Shown here piece after piece: positions 15,908-23,783 of a DNA stretch of 38,625 bases. Positions within the stretch are counted from its first letter, which is position 1. Each line of letters begins with the position of its first letter. The stretch spans positions 1-38,625 of the forward strand of contig DAOUMU010000319.1 in assembly GCA_034409055.1 (NCBI GenBank), in the 5' to 3' direction. The notes below the pieces were generated by a model, which had not been told where the DNA came from, did no database searches, and worked only from the letters and a program-made list of their open reading frames with translations. Made by a program: the position numbers and the translations under genes. Source of the DNA: DAOUMU01 sp034409055. GTDB taxonomy: Bacteria > Chloroflexota > Anaerolineae > 4572-78 > J111.

Positions 15908-17512
15908 CTACAATCTCACCTGGCCCACGTTAAGCACTCTGTCCAATTGCATCAACTCGTTCAGCATCTCCGGCGAGGCCGGTGAGTCAAGGTTGATAAA
16001 TGAAAGATTAAGAGACGACAGGGCAAGGTTACCGGGGGTAGTCCGACCCATCCGCCACTCGGCGATGTTAATATTGTGTTTGCCTATCAAGGTGGCCACC
16101 TGCCCCACGACACCCGGCACGTCCATACTTTCCATTACCAAAATAATACCCTCGAGTTGCGCATCAAGATAAAAATCATCAATTTTCACCAGGCGGGGTG
16201 ACTCTTTCCCCAGCAACGAGCCCGACACCAGTCGCTCACCACCGTTCCACAATACGCGACAGGATAACAGGTTGGCATAATTGGGTGTGGGCAACCCTCT
16301 GGTTTCCGACACACTGATGCCCCGCTGGATGGCCAGATGAGGGGCGCTGATGTAATTGACGGGGGTGTCGGCGATTGGGTCTAGCAAACCTTTAAGCAAC
16401 CCGACCGTCAATGCTTTGACATGGTCGGCTATATCTTCCCCTTGCAGTTCTATCTCAACTCGTTTGATCCGCCCTTCTGCCAATTGCATCTGTAAGCTGC
16501 CCAACTTTTCAGCCAACTGAAGATATGGCCTCAACTCCCGAAAGATGCCCGTGTCGACCACTGGCATGTTCACTGCGTTGCGAAAATCCTCACCGCGCAG
16601 CGCAGCCAGTATCTGATCCACAATCTGAGTTCCTACGTCCCGTTGCGCTTCAACTGTACTGGCGGCGATGTGAGGGGTGAGCACGACATTGGGCAGGTTA
16701 CGTAATCGGCTATCCGGTGGCAAAGGCTCATCGGTGAACACGTCCAGGGCAGCCCCGGCAATATGCCCCGAATTCAAAGCGTCTACCAAGGTTGTTTCAT
16801 CTATCAGTGCCCCCCGGGCGCAATTGACCAGGTGCACTCCCCGTTTCATACGGGCGATGGCCTGGGCATCGATCATACCGCGTGTCTTTGGGGTCAGGGC
16901 AACGTGTAGGGTGATGAAATCTGAGCGGGCCAGCAGATCGTCAAAATCAACCATGCTCACCTTCAACTCACGGGCCACGTCGTCGCTAATGTAAGGATCA
17001 AAGGCAATGACCTCCATGTTAAATGCCTGTGCCCGCTGCGCGACCCGCGCCCCAACACGTCCCAGGCCGATAATGCCCAGGGTCTTGCCATAGAGTTGGA
17101 CTCCTGTGAATTGGCTGCGTATCCATTGATTAGTCTGTATCGAGTTGTTGGCTTGGGGCAAGTGCCGGCAAAGGGCCAGCAACATAGCCATCGTGTGTTC
17201 GGCCGTGGCAATTGTATTGGCCCCGGGGGTATTCATGACGATCACCCCTCGCATAGAAGCTGCATTAATATCCACGTTATCCAGTCCTACACCGGCCCGG
17301 CCGACTACCTTGAGCCGAGATGGAACTGCCAGCAGGTCAGCGTTCACCCGTACGCTGCTGCGGATGATGAGAGCATCGTAGACCGGGATGATCTCGCGTA
17401 GAGTCTCCGGTGATGGGCGCGGCACGATGTCAAAGGTGGCATCCTCAGCCGCTTCCAGTTGCTTAAGTGCTTGTGGTGAAAGTTCATCGGTAATCAGTAT
17501 TTTGTAGGTCAT
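15908..17512 (-). CDS. serA: D-3-phosphoglycerate dehydrogenase, upstream copy
   Basis: This 534-residue paralogue aligns without gaps to the downstream copy over the first 280 residues: the same start MTYKILITD, NAD loop GLGRVG and catalytic Arg233, Glu262, His281. It is the long ASB-ACT form. The ACT domain differs: GIILVMESMDVPGVVGQVAT, then GNLALSSLNLSFINLD with a five-residue insertion. A strong AAGGAGGAG site lies 5 bases before the ATG at 17512. Both copies have intact active sites, so one may have another 2-hydroxyacid substrate or altered serine feedback. The preceding serB stop is 69 bases away. Confidence 0.92.
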   Translation of the reverse strand: MTYKILITDELSPQALKQLEAAEDATFDIVPRPSPETLREIIPVYDALIIRSSVRVNADLLAVPSRLKVVGRAGVGLDNVDINAASMRGVIVMNTPGANTIATAEHTMAMLLALCRHLPQANNSIQTNQWIRSQFTGVQLYGKTLGIIGLGRVGARVAQRAQAFNMEVIAFDPYISDDVARELKVSMVDFDDLLARSDFITLHVALTPKTRGMIDAQAIARMKRGVHLVNCARGALIDETTLVDALNSGHIAGAALDVFTDEPLPPDSRLRNLPNVVLTPHIAASTVEAQRDVGTQIVDQILAALRGEDFRNAVNMPVVDTGIFRELRPYLQLAEKLGSLQMQLAEGRIKRVEIELQGEDIADHVKALTVGLLKGLLDPIADTPVNYISAPHLAIQRGISVSETRGLPTPNYANLLSCRVLWNGGERLVSGSLLGKESPRLVKIDDFYLDAQLEGIILVMESMDVPGVVGQVATLIGKHNINIAEWRMGRTTPGNLALSSLNLSFINLDSPASPEMLNELMQLDRVLNVGQVRL

Positions 17513-17581
17513 AGTTCTCCTCCTTTTTATGACTCTCTCGGATTTTCTGTGTTTGCTCGGCGGTCTTTCTCCGACAAGCTG

Positions 17582-18421
17582 CTAGCGGAATGTAACTTCT
17601 CCCGCTTCAATCATAGTTAGTCCTTTATCTAAAGTAGTTTCATAGACCGTTCCTGATAAGGTTGCTTGCTCATTTTTTGATAGGGCCAATGGTAGAACCG
17701 GGGCCAGGCTATACCCTTTGATAAACATCTCGGCTTCGGTGGCCACACGCTGGCGGGTGATCACCCCGCCAAAACCCACGACCAGATCCACCGCCGGACC
17801 GGCGGCCAGGTCGCTCACGCCGTCGCCGATAAGCATCGCTCGCCCGGTCCGATCTCGCAGCAACTCCTGGATTACGTTAGCCTTACCGTGTGACTCGATC
17901 AACGGCGTTTCTTCCGGATTCATGTATTTCACATCCGGGCGCTGGCCCCAACGATCCTGCTGATAGTCCCACCATTGGCCGGAGAGATGGTCGTAGTATA
18001 CATCTACGGCTCGAATATTTTGGCGGGGAATACCTAACCATTGGCCAAAGGGTTGCACGGCAGCCAGCAGACCACCGCTAACAATAAACAGTTCTTTACC
18101 AACCAGTTGTAGGGCCTTAATCACTTCAATGGCATCCGGCACCACGGTCTGACGATAATGGCGCTCCAACTCCCGAATCTCGGCGCGGGTGGGGCGAAGC
18201 AACTGTAACCGGCGGTCGTATACGCTTTGCAGGTGAACTTCGCCATCCATCGCGGCATCGGTGAGCCTTTTGACTTCATCAAACTTGCCTTTTTGCCGGG
18301 CCAGCTCGTCGATCCCCTCGATGCTGCTGAGAGTGCTGTCACAGTCAAAGAAAATGAAGTCGAAACCTGGCCAATCGAGGGCGAGTAGACGAGACCGGTT
18401 GATGATACCATTTTCCAGCAT
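17582..18421 (-). CDS. serB: phosphoserine phosphatase (HAD family)
   Basis: The 279-residue protein carries HAD motif I as FFDCDSTLSS (nucleophile Asp26, acid Asp28), motif II in LFIVSGGL, a Lys in HGKANVI and motif IV as IGDGVSDLAAG. This fits SerB, which releases serine from phosphoserine. The segment EGIDELARQKGKFDEVKRLT with DGEVHLQSVYDRRL is the SerB cap region. I chose ATG 18421 because GGGAGG lies 5 bases upstream. A longer frame from a TTG at 18499 would run through a terminator-like hairpin and is unlikely. Neighbours: a class III aminotransferase upstream, two serA genes downstream. Confidence 0.87.
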   Translation of the reverse strand: MLENGIINRSRLLALDWPGFDFIFFDCDSTLSSIEGIDELARQKGKFDEVKRLTDAAMDGEVHLQSVYDRRLQLLRPTRAEIRELERHYRQTVVPDAIEVIKALQLVGKELFIVSGGLLAAVQPFGQWLGIPRQNIRAVDVYYDHLSGQWWDYQQDRWGQRPDVKYMNPEETPLIESHGKANVIQELLRDRTGRAMLIGDGVSDLAAGPAVDLVVGFGGVITRQRVATEAEMFIKGYSLAPVLPLALSKNEQATLSGTVYETTLDKGLTMIEAGEVTFR

Positions 18422-18439
18422 AACTGCCTCCCTGCCGCC

Positions 18440-18476
18440 AAAGAAAAAAGGCAGACACGCCTGTGTGTCCGCCTTT
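18440..18476 (-). terminator. terminator-like hairpin in the serB leader
   Basis: On the minus strand AAAGGCGGACAC and GTGTCTGCCTTT pair with one mismatch around a 6-base loop, then TTTTTTCTTT follows. It ends about 20 bases before the serB start codon, so no promoter fits between hairpin and gene. It could end the aminotransferase transcript or act as an attenuator within a leader. The downstream GGCGGCAG can also pair with CTGCC of the stem, giving a competing fold. Confidence 0.65.
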
Positions 18477-18626
18477 GGATGAGAACCAGTTTTCGTCAAC
18501 TGATTAGCTTGACAATGTCACATTTTAGGGTGCATTTCAAATGAGCTAATCCATAATCCTGCACACTTCAGAATTATTCTTTTGACAAGAAAGCTGAAGC
18601 CTCGACTCCAGTTGGTGGCGTAAGCA

Positions 18627-19901
18627 TCATTCTGATACCGAAGCCGCCACAGCCTGTTCAAATATGGTCAGCCCTTCATTAATCTGGGCTTCGGTAACAA
18701 CGAGCGGTGGTATCCAGCGGACCACGTTGCCATACATACCGCACGTTAGCAAAATGAGATGGCCCTGCTGCAAGGCATACGTAGTCACCTTCTTGGTAAT
18801 GCCGGCATCTGGCTGGCCGGTATCGGGATTGGTAAACTCGCAGCCAACCATTAAGCCCAGGCCACGCACATCGCCCAGGACGGGATAACGATCCTGGATT
18901 TCAGCCAGACCGTCCATCAGTTGCCGGCCTCGCTCGGCTGCATTCTCCAAAAGTCCTTCTTCCTTGATGACTTTGATGGTCGCCTCTACTGCGGTACAGC
19001 CTATCACGTTGCCCCCGTAAGTGCCACCATGCGTACCGGTTTGCCATTTGCTCATAATTTCTTTGGTCGAAGCAACGCCGGAAATGGGAAAGCCACTGCC
19101 CATCCCTTTGGCCATAGTCATGATGTCCGCTTTGATGTTCGCATGTTCAAGGGCAAAGAATTTGCCGGTGCGTCCGAAACCACTTTGAATTTCGTCGATA
19201 ATCAGTAGAATATCTTGTTCATCGCACACCTGGCGCAGCCCCTGCAGAAATTGAGGGGGAGCGGGCACGTATCCCCCTTCGCCCAAGACCGGCTCGATCA
19301 CCATAGCTGCCGTTTCCTGGGGAGCGCTTTGAGTGTGTAGGACCATATCCAGCTCACGCAAGGCCCACTGAGTGACCGCTTCATCGCTCATACCGTAGCG
19401 ATAGGCGTAAGGGAAGGGGGCTACAAAAATACCGCCAGGCAAGGGTTGGTAATCCAACCGGTAGATGGTTTTGGCCGTGGTCATAGCCATTGTCTGGGCG
19501 GTGCGACCGTGAAAACTGCCTTGAAAGACGATAATGTTGGGACGACCGGTATAGTGCCGGGCCAGTTTGACCGCGCCTTCCACTGCTTCCGCCCCGGAGT
19601 TGGAGAAAAAGAAGGTATCCAAATGATCGGGGGTAACTTCATTAAGGGCATGGCTGAGGCTAATGAGCGGTTCGTGAAAATAGCAGTTCACCTGGGCATG
19701 AATGATTTTGGCGGCTTGCTCTTGGATAGCTTTGACCACAGCCGGGTGGCAATGACCGGTGTTGGTAACGCCAATACCACTGGTAAAGTCCAGATATTTC
19801 TGACCATCGCCGGTGTAAACGTAACTACCTTCACCGCGTTCAACGACCAAGTTGGTCACCCGGCCCCAAACAGAGGAGATGTGAGATAGATCATGCATCA
19901 T
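18627..19901 (-). CDS. class III PLP aminotransferase (4-aminobutyrate aminotransferase-like)
   Basis: The 424-residue enzyme is a fold-type I aminotransferase of subgroup III. Markers are DFTSGIGVTNTGHCHP, FFSNSGAEAVEGAVKLAR, FHGRT, VIEPVLGEGGY, the cofactor-binding Asp236 in LLIIDEIQSGFGRTGKFF, and the Schiff-base Lys265 in TMAKGMGSG. Overall it most resembles GabT or ornithine/acetylornithine types, which use 2-oxoglutarate as acceptor. AAGGAG lies 10 bases before the ATG at 19901. It is the first gene of the serine block, where one would expect the class V SerC, so a role in serine or amino-donor metabolism is possible but only inferred. Confidence 0.87.
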   Translation of the reverse strand: MMHDLSHISSVWGRVTNLVVERGEGSYVYTGDGQKYLDFTSGIGVTNTGHCHPAVVKAIQEQAAKIIHAQVNCYFHEPLISLSHALNEVTPDHLDTFFFSNSGAEAVEGAVKLARHYTGRPNIIVFQGSFHGRTAQTMAMTTAKTIYRLDYQPLPGGIFVAPFPYAYRYGMSDEAVTQWALRELDMVLHTQSAPQETAAMVIEPVLGEGGYVPAPPQFLQGLRQVCDEQDILLIIDEIQSGFGRTGKFFALEHANIKADIMTMAKGMGSGFPISGVASTKEIMSKWQTGTHGGTYGGNVIGCTAVEATIKVIKEEGLLENAAERGRQLMDGLAEIQDRYPVLGDVRGLGLMVGCEFTNPDTGQPDAGITKKVTTYALQQGHLILLTCGMYGNVVRWIPPLVVTEAQINEGLTIFEQAVAASVSE

Positions 19902-20352
19902 TGCAAAATAACTCCTTTTCGTTTAAACTTGAAGTTTGTGAAGGAATAATTTTCTATTTTTTGAGTATACATCAAACCAGAATTTGGCTTGCCGATGGGG
20001 TAAAAAGTAACTTCCGCTTGATGTCGCTAGCCAACTCGTGAACCCACAGGGCAAGTGACGTGAAGCGTAATGACTTATGGTTCATTTTTACGTTTTTACG
20101 CTTTAAGTTTTACGCGGTTGGATGCTCTATGGGGTTGTCTCACCGGAAGCTACTTTTTCATTGCTAATTCTGGTTCTATGGTATAATTTCTAAGGAAAAA
20201 GCAATTTCCATTTTCGGGGCAATTTACGTTGTATAAACGGATTTCTTCTTTGAAAATCGGAAGCTACTTTTAATGGTCAAAACCCCAGTTTTTAAGGTTC
20301 TATGGATGTACCTGGCCTATTTTACTTCCTATATGGCAGTTCAACAAATTCA
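19902..20352. other. gene-free stretch, AT-rich
   Basis: I see no credible gene here. It holds a degenerate TTTTACGCTTTA-like stretch near 20085-20118, the same word that forms the CGCTTTA array at 35370. Two AAGCTACTTTT words lie near 20147 and 20261. It leads into the repeat island. Confidence 0.5.
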
Positions 20353-20486
20353 GTAACTACCTACCATGTCATTCTGAACAGGTGAAGAATCCCCGAGGTT
20401 TTGGTAAAGTAGACCTCTTTTGGGCCAAAGTTTCGGAGATTCCTCGTCGCTGCGCTCCTCGGGATGACATGAGGGTAGGCAGTTAC
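20353..20486. mobile_element. MITE-like element with 8-bp target duplication (HPEERSDEES type)
   Basis: Terminal inverted repeats GTAACTACCTACC and, on the other end, GTAACTGCCTACC differ by one base. The perfect direct repeat CAAATTCA flanks the element at 20345-20352 and 20487-20494. Inside are ATGTCATTCTGAA and CGGGATGACAT near the ends. The minus strand reads CHPEERSDEES, a peptide familiar from spurious translations of this widespread intergenic repeat. There is no transposase gene, so it would move only with help in trans. Confidence 0.8.
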
Positions 20487-20632
20487 CAAATTCAAAGAAA
20501 TAGGAGCGCAGTTTTATAGGTATGATGATCAATACATCTGTGGTACCTGGTTCCTACAAAATAGTTTCATTTTTTATGAATTCAAACTAATTTCAAACCT
20601 AACCATGTTATAATTAATCTTGTTAAGTATGA

Positions 20633-20703
20633 GTAGGAGCGAGGCAACTCGGATTGAGGGTTTCGGAGCAAACAGACTATGCTCCGAGTTGCCTCGTCCC
20701 TAC
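20633..20703. repeat. palindromic element GAGGCAACTCGG, copy 1
   Basis: GTAGGAGCGAGGCAACTCGG and its complement CCGAGTTGCCTCGTCCCTAC form a 20-bp stem with two mismatches around a 31-base loop containing CTATGCT. The second copy is at 38163-38234. Confidence 0.8.
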
Positions 20704-20760
20704 CCACCCCGAATTCTTGAGAAGATACAGTTCATGTTTCCTGATTTATGTAATAATTCG

Positions 20761-20903
20761 TTTCGTTACCCGACATTTTAGAATCAGAAACCAGGTTTTC
20801 ACTTGCTGAGGCATTTTTGGTTCTCCAGAATGCTCAAAAAGCAACGTTTAGCTTGGTTCAGACGACAAAAAACCTGGTTTCTCTCCTCGTGTCGGGTAAT
20901 GAG
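20761..20903. mobile_element. MITE-like element with 8-bp target duplication upstream of the cyclase
   Basis: Terminal arms TTCGTTACCCGACA and (inverted) CTCATTACCCGACA match at 12 of 14 bases. Perfect direct repeats ATAATTCG lie outside at 20753-20760 and 20904-20911. Inner arms CAGAAACCAGGTTTT (20785) and AAAACCTGGTTTCT (20868) form a second stem. It is 143 bp with no coding capacity and ends 28 bases before the cyclase ribosome site, so it may influence that gene's expression. Confidence 0.8.
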
Positions 20904-20947
20904 ATAATTCGTCGTCGTTTTCAATCTCAACAGGAGCGAGATGAGTC

Positions 20948-23422
20948 GTGTTATTTGACTTAATTGTATTACCGAGTGAAGCGATTTTCCCTTTAGGCAT
21001 TGCCGTAACCTACATCGCGCTTGTTCTTTATGTACTGTCCAGTCGCAAACCTGACGGTGCTATGGACAGCCTTTTTATCACCTATCTGCTCTCAACCATT
21101 CTGTGGGATATTAATCTGGTGGCGGCGGTCAACGATGTTCCCATACCGCTGGCCGGTTTAACCTGGCAGCAGTTCATGCCTTACGGCTTGATTATCCTGG
21201 GCGTGATTTACTGGGCTTTTGCCCGGGCTTTTTTGCAACGTCCGTGGAAAGCGTTATGGGGGTGGGTGACCGGGCTGGCCGGTTTGGTGTTGGCTGTTAA
21301 CTTGGATATGCCCTGGTTTGTTTTACCTCCCAGCGCTTTTGCCTGGAGCAACGGTTGGGTGCATGCCCAAAATATAGCTTTTATGTTGAGCGTAGGTTGG
21401 TGGGTCTTTTTTATGATCCTGGCGGCCTGGATGGCTATTCGCCAGCAGTTCCAGACCCAAAGCCCTGCTCACAAAAACCGAATCCAATATTTACTCATTT
21501 CCACAATATCGCTGACCATTGGTTATGGGTTATATCTATCGCTTCGGGAACCTTTTTGGGCCGCTGGTTTGATCGTAACCGGTCTGGGAGGGGTTCTGGC
21601 TACCTATACTGTTACTGTAGAAGACCTGATTGACTTGGGGATAGGCGCGCGCCGTGTCATTCGGTGGCTGGTCGTTGCCCTGATCACAGTTTGCGTTTAT
21701 GTGGCCGGTATTTACCTGGTTCAGATTCTGTTGGGCGACTTGCTGGCCACCTTTTCCGGTTTCGTGGATCATACCTTGTTGGTTGCCAGCGTGACGGCGG
21801 TATTACTGACGATTGTGTACACACCCATTCAGCAAATTAGCCAGCGGGTGACAGACCGACTTCTCTTTGGTCAGCGTTATAACTATCAAATGGTGATCCA
21901 ACGTTATACCCAGGCCATCAGCAACCGTCTTTATCTTGACGAATTGGCTGGTGTGGCTATGAAACACATCAACGAGGCCTTGCAAGTGCAAAGAAGTGCT
22001 TTATTTATTCTCGACTCGGTGTCATCTGTACAGATCCACTTACGCACCTTGCCCACGATAGGCACGAATGGAATCCCGGAAAGGTTTTCCCTGAAAAAAG
22101 ATACCCCCATTACCCACCGCTTGATTACCGAGGGACAGGCCCTGGCCCAGTACAAGGTTGACATTTCTGCCCAATTCAAGTCTGTATCCGAGGACGAACG
22201 TCAGACCTTGAAATCCCTGAATTATGAGTGGTTTGTCCCTATTCGGAAAGAAGGGCAATTGGTGGGTATTTTTGCCCTGGGGGCCAAGAAATCTGGCCGA
22301 TCTTACACGGCCCAGGATATGCGCCTGCTCGATACCCTGGCCGACCAGACGGCCCTGGCCCTGGAAAATGCGACCTTGTTCGACCGGGTGCAACGAAACC
22401 TGGCCGAAATTACCGAGATGAAAAACCTGATGGATAGTGTATTTGACAGCATGGATGACGGGGTGATCACCACCGACATTGACGGCAGAATTACCTTCTA
22501 CAATCGGGCCGCCCAGTCTATTCTGATGGTGTCAGCGGATAACTCTATCGGTACCCCCTATGCTGAAGTGCTTCCCTCGTTGGCCCAGACAATTTTTCCC
22601 AACCTGGTTAAAAATGTGACCAGGCGAGAGGATCATTATAGTGATTATGAAATTATCTCGGATTTACCCGGTCGGGGTCGGGTCAATCTCAGTATGAGCC
22701 TGACCCCGTTGAAAGATGCTGAAAATCAAACCCAAGGGGTGGCCATTGTCGTCGATGACCTGACCGAAACCAAGCGCCTGCAAGCCGTACAGGATATGTT
22801 CCGGCGTTACGTTTCGCCAGCCGTGGTTGATCGCCTGCCTGAAGACCCGGCCGATTTACAACTGGGCGGACACCGGCAAGAAGTGACCATTCTTTTTGCC
22901 GATATTCGTGGTTTTACCGCTTTTAGCGAAAACCTGGAGCCCGAAGCGCTAGTTGATACCCTGAATCAATACTTATCTATGGCTGCGGCTTCAATTTTGA
23001 TGTATGAAGGCACGCTGGATAAATTTATGGGCGATGCGGTCATGGGGATTTTTAACGCTCCGCTGGAGCAAGAAGACCACGCCCTGCGGGCCGTACGCGC
23101 TGCTGTGGCCATGCAACGGGCCATTGCCGATTACGCTTACACCAACCATCAAGGAAACCCTCTAAGCTTTGGGGTGGGGCTGCACATAGGCGAGGCCGTG
23201 GTCGGCAATGTGGGCATGTTTGACCGAATGGATTACACGGCCATCGGCGATACGGTCAATCTGGCCAAGCGTATTCAGGAAAATAGCCCGGGTGGGGCGG
23301 TCCTGATGAGTGAGGCCGTGTACCAGGAAGTAAAAGACTCGGTCAAGACGATATTTTATAAAGAGATGAAGGTCAAAGGCCGCGAACAACCGGTGAATAC
23401 TTATAAGTTGGAGGTGGTTTAA
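20948..23422 (+). CDS. membrane GAF-PAS class III adenylate/guanylate cyclase
   Basis: The 824-residue protein has about seven to nine membrane helices (residues 10-300), a GAF domain (about 335-490), a PAS domain (about 500-615, VFDSMDDGVITTDIDGRI) and a class III cyclase domain (about 640-824). Catalytic features are intact: metal-binding Asp652 in FADIRGFT and Asp696 in KFMGD, base-contacting Lys692, and Asn771/Arg775 in VNLAKR. Lys plus the YTAIGD motif favour ATP, hence cAMP. The start is a GTG with AGGAG 11 bases upstream; the ATG at 20941 opens only five codons. It would convert a membrane or small-ligand signal to cAMP. No cAMP receptor is nearby. Confidence 0.9.
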   Translation: MLFDLIVLPSEAIFPLGIAVTYIALVLYVLSSRKPDGAMDSLFITYLLSTILWDINLVAAVNDVPIPLAGLTWQQFMPYGLIILGVIYWAFARAFLQRPWKALWGWVTGLAGLVLAVNLDMPWFVLPPSAFAWSNGWVHAQNIAFMLSVGWWVFFMILAAWMAIRQQFQTQSPAHKNRIQYLLISTISLTIGYGLYLSLREPFWAAGLIVTGLGGVLATYTVTVEDLIDLGIGARRVIRWLVVALITVCVYVAGIYLVQILLGDLLATFSGFVDHTLLVASVTAVLLTIVYTPIQQISQRVTDRLLFGQRYNYQMVIQRYTQAISNRLYLDELAGVAMKHINEALQVQRSALFILDSVSSVQIHLRTLPTIGTNGIPERFSLKKDTPITHRLITEGQALAQYKVDISAQFKSVSEDERQTLKSLNYEWFVPIRKEGQLVGIFALGAKKSGRSYTAQDMRLLDTLADQTALALENATLFDRVQRNLAEITEMKNLMDSVFDSMDDGVITTDIDGRITFYNRAAQSILMVSADNSIGTPYAEVLPSLAQTIFPNLVKNVTRREDHYSDYEIISDLPGRGRVNLSMSLTPLKDAENQTQGVAIVVDDLTETKRLQAVQDMFRRYVSPAVVDRLPEDPADLQLGGHRQEVTILFADIRGFTAFSENLEPEALVDTLNQYLSMAAASILMYEGTLDKFMGDAVMGIFNAPLEQEDHALRAVRAAVAMQRAIADYAYTNHQGNPLSFGVGLHIGEAVVGNVGMFDRMDYTAIGDTVNLAKRIQENSPGGAVLMSEAVYQEVKDSVKTIFYKEMKVKGREQPVNTYKLEVV

Positions 23423-23424
23423 TA

Positions 23425-23523
23425 TTGTCAAGCGAGGAAGCGGTAAACCAATTGGCCACCCGGCATCTTGGCCCGATGAGTGGCGAGACCCTGGTGGCTA
23501 AGTTGGGGGAGTTGGGGTTGTAG
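23425..23523 (+). CDS. possible 32-aa ORF after the cyclase
   Basis: A TTG lies 7 bases after GGAGGTGG, which is inside the cyclase 3' end. It opens LSSEEAVNQLATRHLGPMSG and ends after 32 codons at a TAG. The ribosome site is unusually good for chance, but the peptide matches nothing I know and the stop runs straight into a repeat tract. It may be the stub of a gene truncated by repeat insertion. Confidence 0.25.
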   Translation: MSSEEAVNQLATRHLGPMSGETLVAKLGELGL

Positions 23524-23525
23524 GT

Positions 23526-23600
23526 CAGGTAGCAAGGTGGCAGAGTAGCAGGTAGCAGAGTGGCAGAGCAGGGTTGCAAGGGTGGCAGGGGGGGATCCAT
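23526..23600. repeat. GGTAGCA/GGTGGCA heptamer-type array
   Basis: Words GGTAGCA, AGGTGGCA, GAGTAGCA, GGTAGCA, GAGTGGCA follow one another, then AGGGTGGCAGGGGGG. This is the reverse complement of the CCACCTG/CTACCTG words at 6064-6105, so both arrays belong to one family. Confidence 0.7.
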
Positions 23601-23663
23601 GTTTTGCTCTTGGGGCCAGAGACTGTGGACAAGACCTTCGCGTGGTCCAAGGTGTTTTTGACT

Positions 23664-23746
23664 GGTAGTGACGACTTTAGTCGTCATTAGTGACTGGAAC
23701 GACTGAAGTCGTTACTACCTGTGCCTGAAGTCGTTGCTACCTGTGC
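23664..23746. repeat. AACGACTTCAGTCGTT palindrome, copy 2, with tandem 22-bp duplication
   Basis: GGTAGTGACGACTTTAGTCG and AACGACTGAAGTCGTTACTA form the inner hairpin seen at 9582-9648. Here the outer GTGTCTGAAAA arms are missing. The last 22 bases (CTGAAGTCGTTACTACCTGT and two more) are repeated directly at 23725 with one change. Confidence 0.75.
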
Positions 23747-23783
23747 CCGCCTGCTCCAATGCACCAAATGTCTGATAGGGACC

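Noticed and set aside
20350..20532. Minus-strand 60-codon frame containing CHPEERSDEES
   Set aside because: It is translation of the MITE-like repeat, a familiar source of spurious proteins; there is no ribosome site and the frame crosses both element ends.
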